64,000 bases of DNA from Rotaria sordida. Its lineage: Eukaryota; Rotifera; Eurotatoria; Philodinida; Philodinidae. The stretch covers positions 34,351-98,350 of the forward strand of contig CAJNOL010000806.1 of assembly GCA_905250125.1 (NCBI GenBank), in the 5' to 3' direction. The translations under genes were made by a program, and so were the position numbers. Under the pieces are notes generated by a model that was not told the origin of the DNA, ran no database searches, and was given only the letters and a program-made list of their open reading frames with translations. Below, piece by piece: positions 56,198 through 64,000 of this stretch; positions within the stretch are counted from its first letter, which is position 1; each line of letters opens with the position of its first letter.

Positions 56198-58489
56198 ATG
56201 GATTGTTCATATAAAAAAATTAAAGATCAATTATTATCAGATATAATTCCAGTGAATGATCGAGATTTAAATGAACAAACAATTCGACAAAGATTATTAA
56301 CTCGTCCACGGGTAAGAAACAATAATAATGAACTATTAAAATTATCAAAAATTTTAATAGAACTATATTCTAAATTTCATTTAAAACAAATTCTAGGTTC
56401 ATCAATGATATTAATATCTATGATTTTGTAATAATCTAAGAATTAAATTTCTCTTTTATTCTCAATATAAGAATTGGACTTCTATAAGAAAATATCCTTG
56501 TTTGTTGCTTATCGTCGATCATGACCTTTCATTAATATTAATCTAATGAGTGATAGCAAATATTATATATCTGCTTTTTTTTTAAAGTTTTTCCTTTGAC
56601 ATAGAATGCTAATTCTTGACTTATCTAACACGAGATAATAAGCCATTGATAGTAATACCTATCTATTATAATGTATAAATAATTAATTTGATTATAACAA
56701 ACTTAAAAAAAACTAAACTTTATTTCTAGAGTGAACCATCATTCAGTATTGATCCAGAACCCAATAATTATCAGCGTCATCTATCTGCCAGTAATTTATA
56801 TGATCAAGCTGATGATTTAATTGATACAGTACTTGAAGTTCCAACAAAATGTGTTGAACAAGCAAAAGAAGTTGGTAAACGTGTTGTTCAATATGTTGTT
56901 GATCATAGTCATCTTCCGCAATGGTTACTTGATAATGAATTTCTTATATCAGGACATCGTCCACCAATGCCAAGTTTTAAAAAATGTTTTGCATCAATTT
57001 TTCGTCTTCATACAGAAACAGTTAATATATGGACACATTTATTGGGTACATTATTTTTTATTATAACTGCTATTTATTTTATTTCTCGACCATCAAGTGA
57101 AGTTCATATTGAAAAAAAATTAATTTTTGGTGCATTTTTTCTTGGAGCTATTCTTTGTTTATTATGTTCGACATTATATCATACACTTTATTGTCATTCA
57201 CCAAAAATTTCGAAATTTTTCAGCAAGTATGATAAAAGAAAATATTTATAATTTTAGCACTATTGATTATTGATATTTAGACTTGATTATTGTGGAATAG
57301 CATTTTTAATTATTGGATCAATTATTCCATTACTTTACTATCAATTTTATTGTGAATTTGGCACAAAAGTGGCTTATTTAACATTCATTGGTGTATTAGG
57401 CATTGGATGTATAGTTGTTTCAATGTGGGATAAATTTTCTTCAGCTCACTATCGAATTTATCGAGCCTGTAAGTTATTTAAGAACAAGAAAAGAAATTTT
57501 TTATGAGAAGTTTTTTAGTACTTTTTATTACCTTTGGTGTATTTGGCTTTATTCCAAGTTGTCATTATATGATTCAGTTTGGGGTTGAACATGCTTTTAA
57601 AGGTATGATGATTAATCGTTCTGTGTCACAAGATATTACGCACTACATATACATATGGGCGTGCTGTATCATATGATATCCCGATTTTCGTTCTTTCTAT
57701 TGTGAGTTAAAAACCTAACCATGTTTGGACTGAATGACCACCCTTATCACTAAAGTACTAAATTTAAAATATTAGGTGCTGATCGCTGTCTTATAGGAAA
57801 TTATTCAGTACCTTGAAAATGATAGAACACAATTTCACGTGCTGAATAATTCCCTCTAAGACAGCGATCAGCAGCTAATATTTTAAATTTAGTATTTTAG
57901 CGATGAGAGTGATAATTTGACCCGAACATAGTTAGTTTTTTAACTGATAATAGGAAGAAAGAAAATTGAGGTATCATATGATGCAGCACGCTCATATTTA
58001 TACGAGTGCGTATCAACAAGGTTATTCGGATTTCGAGTCTATAGCATTTATTTTATAACTAAATTGAGTAAGTTTATTTTACATTTTTAGTGGGTGCTAT
58101 ACAATATTTGCTGTTAGTTGCTGCACTTTATTTGATTGGTGCTTGTCTTTATGCTGGTAAATAAAACTAGAATTTTATTCATTAATTTTGTTTTTTTTTA
58201 TATGCAGCACGAATACCTGAACGATTAGCTCCTGGCCTTTTTGATATTTGGGTAAAAAAAAGAAAAAAAAAAAATTTTTTTTGTGTGTTATTCGTTGATA
58301 ATTTTGTGTTGTTGTTTTTTTAATTCGAAGTTTCAAAGTCATCAACTCTTCCACGTATTTGTTGTGGTTGCAGCTTGTGTTCATTATTATGGTATATGTG
58401 TATTATCACATAATCAAACAACTGTTTTTGGTGACTGTCGAAATATTTTAAGTTCAAATACTGTTCCGATAGCTTCAATAATCAGTTAA
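56198..58489 (+). CDS. ADIPOR: Adiponectin-receptor-like PAQR protein, copy 1
   Basis: Seven exons (56198-56311, 56730-57226, 57281-57468, 57519-57602, 58091-58156, 58208-58251, 58331-58489) give 383 aa; human AdipoR1 is 375. After a polar cytosolic N-terminus come V-L-E-V-P-T-K-C, W-L-L-D-N-E-F-L and H-R-P-P-M-P-S-F, all AdipoR hallmarks, then S-I-F-R-L-H-T-E-T-V-N-I-W-T-H and seven membrane helices. The zinc-binding histidines are present: one in S-T-L-Y-H-T-L-Y-C-H-S and two in F-Q-S-H-Q-L-F-H-V. AdipoR/PAQR proteins act as ceramidase-like hydrolases linked to AMPK and lipid metabolism, with N-terminus inside. The ATG lies 12 bases after a TTTCAG acceptor-like site (AG 56184-56185). Intron 4 carries a foldback MITE. 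An AATAAA signal follows at 58688. It is a tandem duplicate of the gene at 58923. Confidence 0.92.
57639..58010. mobile_element. Foldback MITE in AdipoR copy 1, intron 4, TA target duplication
   Basis: This 372-bp element is nearly all inverted repeat. Ends CGCACTACATATACATATGGGCGTGCTG and, inverted, CGCACTCGTATAAATATGAGCGTGCTG match closely. The arms pair for about 180 bases each (for example TGCTGATCGCTGTCTTA against TAAGACAGCGATCAGCA), leaving a short loop near 57825. TA flanks both ends (57637-57638, 58011-58012). It is the main content of a 488-bp intron. Non-autonomous DNA transposon with TA preference, Tc1/mariner-like by target only. Confidence 0.85.
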
Positions 58490-58922
58490 TGAAATTAAAA
58501 TTAACATATGATATATTTATGAAGTTTTCTTCCTTAGCTTTGTAGGTATATACTATATCTATATTGTATATGTTGTACGTTTTTTTTTTTTGTATATTCC
58601 AGCACATTTGTATTATTTCTAATTTCGTGTTTTCTAAGCACAAATTTTTTGTAAACTTTTTTCAGTTCTTATTGAAAAACAAAGTTTAATAAACTTTTTT
58701 TGATTTTCATTTATTTATATGCATTTTGATGTAAATTTGAAGAAAGATTTTAATTCTTTTCTTTTTTTATTTCAAAAATATATTCCACTTTTTTTCTAAT
58801 CTATCGATCTAATTCAATGTTTAAAAATGAAAGATACTAGAAACAAGTAGAATTATAAATTTAATATTTATTTGTTTTTTTGTAGATAATTTCTTTGTAT
58901 ATTATTCCAATCGTAAACATTC
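58490..58922 (+). other. 3' UTR of AdipoR copy 1 and short spacer
   Basis: Contains the AATAAA at 58688-58693, then an AT-rich spacer. A TTTTTTTGTAG acceptor-like site (AG 58884-58885) lies 37 bases before the next ATG. Confidence 0.5.
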
Positions 58923-61900
58923 ATGGAAAACGAAGTATCTACTAATAAACAAGACATTCGACAACGATTACCTCATCGAACTCTAGTAAGATGAAGATTT
59001 ATTATAAAGAACACTGTAAAGGTTTTTTTGCTAGCTCTTTCGAGAAAAATATCATGGAGGTAGAGTTTGAGATAATGTTTTGAGAGATTGTTAATAGTTG
59101 CTTAACAGAACTCCTTCCCCTATTTCCGAGGTTTCAGAAAAACGACACATTAGAAATATTGGAAACTTTCAGGATAGATAGATGTCGATGAGTAGAACAA
59201 AAGTTGTCATAGATTCCAAATACCCAAATACTTCATTCTAGAGAATATCTGGATCGTAAAGGTTGCAAATAGTCCCGTTTTCTCAGCCGCAATACATCCG
59301 TTAGACCTGGAACTTTTTTTATAGATACTAGACACTGTTTGGGATGCCTACTGCTTTTAACTTTCTTCCATTCGAATAAAAAGATCCAAATACTGAGCGT
59401 ATCTCCAAAAATTAATGGTGTAATATTTTTGAAAACAAAAAAAAAAATAGCTACCCCGAACCGTGCTCAATAGTTGTAAGAAAGTTTCAGCTCGATCGAA
59501 CGTAATACCTCGGAGAAATGACGAGCGATTCTACATTTTTTTTTGTATAAAAATTGATTTCAAGAAAAACAAATTTTCTTGAATAGATCAGGACTTCGTT
59601 TTTACCAACTAAAGTGATTGAAAACTGGCTATGTTACAGATGCATGACTCATAATCTCAGTATCGTTAGAGATTACCATTAGGAGAATTTTGCATACAAA
59701 GAATAATCGTAGCACGAGTTTTTCTGCTTGAGATTTCGAGATTTGGGTTTAATACAAGTATTGATGAACAACGACGAGCTCTTATTTATATAACATTTAA
59801 TAGAGGACACTTCGAAACTATATTAACGATAAAAAATATACCTCCATATAAGTTTAGACAGAAAATTCCTTGAGAGCCTAGCATATCCATGGTCATGCAT
59901 TTTCATAGTGAAAAATGAGATTTTGAAGTTCACGCCATAACAACAAGTATGATTCATTTTGTAGGGTCGCATCGTCTCTACTCTCTTCTTAATTGTCCAT
60001 CGGCCAGCCTCACTTTAATCATACTAATTGTTAAACTCTATTGCTAGGAATTTTAAAACAAATGTTCATCAAATGCTGAAAAGTTAAAACAAGGAATTTC
60101 ATCGTTGACAAACTTATTCTTTTTGAGATGCCATTTTTTTATTATTCCATTTCATACCCATTTATTAAACTCATAGATTAAATTGTAATCAATATTGATT
60201 AACAATTATCCTGATAAAAAAATTGACCTAACTAAAAACTTAGTGACATTCATTGAGATCAGCATAATATTTAAATTTACCTAAAACTTAAATTTGTGCA
60301 AATCTAACTACAAAATAAGTTAAGATAGAAACGAACATCCTATAAATATATATATATATATATATATGCTTGGTTACATCTTGTCTAATTAAATATTCAT
60401 TCGTAGCGTTTTCAACTTTATGGTGTTGTTCTTGGATAATTGTTCAGAAATGAAGCACTATTTTTTCTTTAGAAATATTAACACGAGAAAATATTTTTTA
60501 GTTACTCTTGGATGCGACCGTCGAGCGATTGCTTGAGGACGTGACCACATCACTGTGGTCGTTTGCGTCATCCCCGTCTCGCTCTTTAGATGCTGTGCAT
60601 ACCACTGATATATATGTATTATATAAGGATATTTGATTTCAACATACAAATTTTAGAAAGAATCAACGAAAAAACTTTTGTAGTGTTCTATGTAAATATA
60701 ACAATTGAGAAATAATTTTTATTGTTAGAGTGAATCTACTGGTGATAATGGTACAAAATCATCTTATTTACGAAGTAAATCTAATCCATTGAAAACAGAA
60801 TCAGTTGATGAAAATGGTGATGATTTAATTGATACAGTACTTGAAGTTCCAACAAAATGTGTTGAACAAGCAAAAGAAGTTGGTAAACGTGTTGTTCAAT
60901 ATGTTGTTGATCATAGTCATCTTCCACAATGGTTACTTGATAATGAATTTCTTATATCAGGACATCGTCCACCAATGCCAAGTTTTAAAGAATGTTTTGC
61001 ATCAATTTTTCGTCTTCATACAGAAACAGTTAATATATGGACACATTTATTGGGTACATTATTTTTTATAATAATTACTATTTATTATATTTCCCGACCA
61101 TCAAGTGAAGTTCATATTGAAAAAAAGTTAACTTTTAGTGCATTTTTTCTTGGAGCTATTCTTTGTTTATTATTTTCAACATTATATCATACACTTTCTT
61201 GTCATTCACCAAAAATTTCGAAAATTTTTAATAAGTAAGAAAAAAAAACAAACATAAAAGCTTGGATTTCTATTTTCTATTATTAATAAATATAAAAACA
61301 TAATTTTAGACTTGATTATTGTGGTATATCAATATTAATTGTTTCTTCATTCATTCCATGGCTTTATTATGGATTCTATTGTGAATTTGGAACGAAAGTA
61401 GCTTATTTATTAATAACTACTTTATTAGGTACTGGGTGTATTATTGTTTCAATGTGGGATAAATTTGCTGCACCAGAATATCGCACATGTCGAGCACGTA
61501 TGTTTTATATACAAACAAAACAAAACAAAACAAAAACAGATTCTTTATCCTTTTTTATTTCTATAGTTCTTTTCATAGCATTTGGTCTTTTTGGTTTTAT
61601 TCCAACTTGTCATTATGTATTATTATTTGGTTTTAAACACGCATTCACAAGTATGTAAAAAAAACCTATTTAAAAACAAAAACTTTATTTAAGAATTATA
61701 AAAATGAATTTAGTAAGTTTACTATGAATAATATTATGAAATTTTTTTCAATATCAAATAAAATATTGAATAAGTTTTATTTTATTATTTCATGTTTTAT
61801 TATTTAAATATTTTAGCTGGTGCTGCTCAATGGTTAGTCGTTATGGCCGTCTTATATATATCTGGCGCTTCTCTTTATGCTGGTAAGTTAATGACATTAA

Positions 61901-63389
61901 TCTACAGTACTGTGAAAAATTATAGAATTACATGTTCGATTCCAATTATTTGCTCGTTCTCTGTTAGTTTAGACTTCCGAAAGAAGCAAAGTCTATGCGA
62001 CTATATATGTTCAAGAATGCTCTATCCAACTATGAAATCAGATTCATCAATGTTACTATTACGTTTAGCAAAACAAATATTTGCTGAAATAGGCCAGTTT
62101 TTGTTTATGAAAAAGTAAAAAATCAATATCATAGTTTCCTTGTCTTTTCATCAAAATAACTTCAGCTTTGCTTGAAAATCACATATACATATAGAGAAAT
62201 GCCTGTTGAACATTTTTATATAAAAAAGTTTAAGAAATTGTTTATATTTGAATTTAAAAATATGATATCATTGACCAAGTTGAAATGACTTGGAAATATC
62301 ATCTAAGTTCAGTATTTTAGCAAGAATATTTGAAACAAACGCAGGATTGATTTTTTCAACAACAGATACGAATAGTAAACACTTTTCGCGACAAAAACGA
62401 GAAGCGCGGAAACTCGGCACATCATGTTGTTGAAGAGAAACACATGGCGCCAAAATTGACAACAATCATATGCGAGGATTTTACGCTGTTTTTTTATGTT
62501 TTTTTCCATACATACGAGCAGTATCTGTTTGACATCATATATCTCTCTGTAACAAAATGATATACCAAGTTCTAAAGCTTCTCGTTTTACTGAAAGAGTG
62601 TCTGTTATTCGCATCTACTGTCAAAAAACCAATTCTGTGTAGAGTACGTTGGATTCAAAATTTTCGGATCCGAATCCCATCAAGTTCGGAATCAACCAGG
62701 TGGACTCTAATTCTGTGTGTGTTTCAAATATCTATGTTAAATTACTAAACTTTGATAATGTTTCCAAGTAATTTTAGCTTGTTCCATAATATCTTATTTT
62801 AAATTCAAATGTAGACGATTTTTCAAACTTTTTTATATGAAAATATTCAACAGGAATTTCTCTATCTGTATATGTGACTTTCAAGCAAAGCTGAAGTTAT
62901 TTTGATGCTAAAACAACGAAACTACAACATTGACTTTATAATTTTTCATAGACAAAATCTAACTGATTTCAGCAAATATTTGTTTTCTCAAATTTATTAG
63001 TAGTATTGACAAATCTGATTTCATAGTTAGAAGTCTAAACTGGCAGAGAACGCGCAAACGACTAGAATCGAACAGGTGATTCTATAATTTTTCACGAGAC
63101 TGTATATATTCGATTTTCATTTAACATAGCTCGTATACCTGAACGACTAGCTCCTGGTTATTTTGATATATGGGTAAATAGTATTTTTCTTTTGATTTTG
63201 TTGATTTTGCGACGGTTTTTTTTCTTTTAGTTTCAAAGTCATCAAATTTTTCACGTATTTGTTGTAGCTGCCGCATGTGTTCATTATTATGGACTATGTG
63301 TACTTTCACTTCATCAATCAAGTATTGGTGACTGTCGTAAACGTATAATACCACCATTTACTAGTGTTTTCAATTCAATGTTTCAATAA
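58923..63389 (+). CDS. ADIPOR: Adiponectin-receptor-like PAQR protein, copy 2
   Basis: Seven exons in the same arrangement as copy 1 (58923-58985, 60729-61234, 61310-61497, 61567-61650, 61817-61882, 63130-63173, 63231-63389) give 369 aa. All family hallmarks and zinc histidines are kept (S-T-L-Y-H, F-Q-S-H-Q-I-F-H-V). The lengths of exons 3 to 7 are identical to copy 1 (188, 84, 66, 44, 159). The N-terminal exon is short and unrelated to copy 1. In exon 2 about 250 bp are almost identical to copy 1 whereas later exons differ by about a quarter, a gene-conversion pattern. Intron 1 (1743 bp) and intron 5 (1247 bp, filled by a large foldback) are long. A role in lipid and AMPK signalling like AdipoR is inferred from family. 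Confidence 0.92.
60347..60367. repeat. (TA)n microsatellite in AdipoR copy 2 intron 1
   Basis: Perfect TA alternation. The rest of this long intron (58986-60728) holds no second gene I can support; a G+C-richer patch lies near 60510-60590. Confidence 0.85.
61905..63102. mobile_element. 1.2-kb foldback DNA transposon in AdipoR copy 2, intron 5
   Basis: Ends CAGTACTGTGAAAAATTATAGAAT and, inverted, CAGTCTCGTGAAAAATTATAGAAT are almost identical. Both touch TA (61903-61904 and 63103-63104). Arms of about 550 bases each are reverse complements with moderate divergence: landmarks such as ACAAATATTTGCTGAAAT, TCAAAATAACTTCAGCTTTG and AACGAGAAGC occur once in each direction. Some left-arm sequence (about 61978-62030) has no partner, so one arm has gained or lost bases. 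CAGT...ACTG ends plus TA fit Tc1/mariner. There is no transposase frame. Confidence 0.85.
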
Positions 63390-64000
63390 ACAATAAAAAA
63401 AAACGAAGAAATTTTAACAAACAACAATGCATTATTTATTTCAATCTGAGCATTTAGTTTTTCATTTGTATTCTTTCTTTGTTGTGTTTTGTTTTCTAAC
63501 TGTTTCTCATAAGTTTAACACTGATCCTTACAAACGCACTACAGCACTTCATTTTAGACTGTGATACTTAATAAAAAAAAAACGGAAGAATAAAATAAAA
63601 AAAACAAACAAACAAACGTATTACAGAAAGGAAAAGTATGTTATTGCTCAATCGAATGACATAAGATGTCAATGTTTTCTTTAGAATTCTTTATACAGCT
63701 CTTCTGACTTCTTTTATGCAGAAAAGAATAAGCAAGCTACATTGCACATTATTAATATAGTTCTTTTTATTACACATCTATTATAAACAATCCGTTTTAT
63801 GATATTGAGATCCATTTTAATGTTCGTTTTTTTGTTAACAAAATTATTGTAATAAGGCTTGAATTTTTCAAAACACTAAAAAACATAAATATCGATAAAA
63901 TTATGAAAAAAAACATTTCCTGCTGTGAAAGCAAAATTTCCATATTGCAGACAATGTCAACCTACGGCCTCTTTTTTTCTGCCATGCAGAAGTGAAGTGC
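63390..64000. other. Downstream region of AdipoR copy 2
   Basis: An AATAAA-like signal overlaps the stop region and recurs shortly after. The rest is AT-rich 3' UTR or intergenic sequence with no gene seen up to the window edge. Confidence 0.45.

Noticed and set aside
62309-62748. Open frames on both strands inside the AdipoR copy 2 intron
   Set aside because: They fall inside the arms and centre of the foldback element and show no transposase motif.

Overview
This is an AT-rich animal nuclear contig (long A/T runs, GT-AG introns mostly 45-75 bp, poly-Gln/poly-Asn tracts, no operon-style ribosome sites). The gene content is metazoan: a neuropeptide-type GPCR, a MAST kinase, an SLC52 riboflavin transporter, EFHC1 with three DM10 domains (so a ciliated animal), glutaminyl cyclase, VPS34, GPS2 and two adiponectin-receptor-like proteins. 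Two small genes look bacterial or plant in type: a Nu-class glutathione transferase and a Dabb protein. Together with dense gene packing and 3' splice-acceptor signals just upstream of most start codons, this fits a bdelloid rotifer (Rotaria/Adineta-like). That assignment is inference; no ribosomal or mitochondrial marker is present.

Layout. 1-3.2 kb: no gene seen. 3.2-7.3 kb: rhodopsin-family GPCR, then an unrecognised three-exon single-pass membrane protein. 7.3-12.5 kb: gene-poor, with GA/CT microsatellites before the MAST gene. 12.5-17.3 kb: MAST kinase, cut at its 3' end by a 100-N assembly gap (17364-17463). 17.6-18.9 kb: convergent single-exon riboflavin transporter. 19-25.2 kb: gene-poor. 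25.3 kb: intronless Dabb gene, followed by a foldback element. 27.1-35.4 kb: tight same-strand cluster SPATA20 (11 exons), Nu-class GST (2 exons) and farnesyltransferase beta (13 exons), with only 38 and 145 bp between coding regions. 35.5-36.8 kb: a CRE + TATA promoter driving a small unrecognised gene. 38.2 kb: tRNA-Pro(TGG). 38.5-41.3 kb: EFHC1-like gene. 42.5-44.0 kb: two paralogous secreted cysteine-rich proteins of no family I recognise. 44.2-47.1 kb (minus): Golgi-type glutaminyl-peptide cyclotransferase. 48.4-63.4 kb: four same-strand genes, VPS34, GPS2 and a tandem pair of AdipoR-like receptors showing a gene-conversion tract.

A second theme is non-autonomous DNA transposons. At least six inverted-repeat elements with terminal inverted repeats lie here, several with a TA or TTAA target duplication; four sit inside introns and account for much of the length of the otherwise rare long introns. 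Exon boundaries were deduced by eye from frame continuity, GT/AG sites and family similarity. Every reconstructed coding sequence sums to a multiple of three, except the gap-truncated MAST, but no transcript evidence was available.
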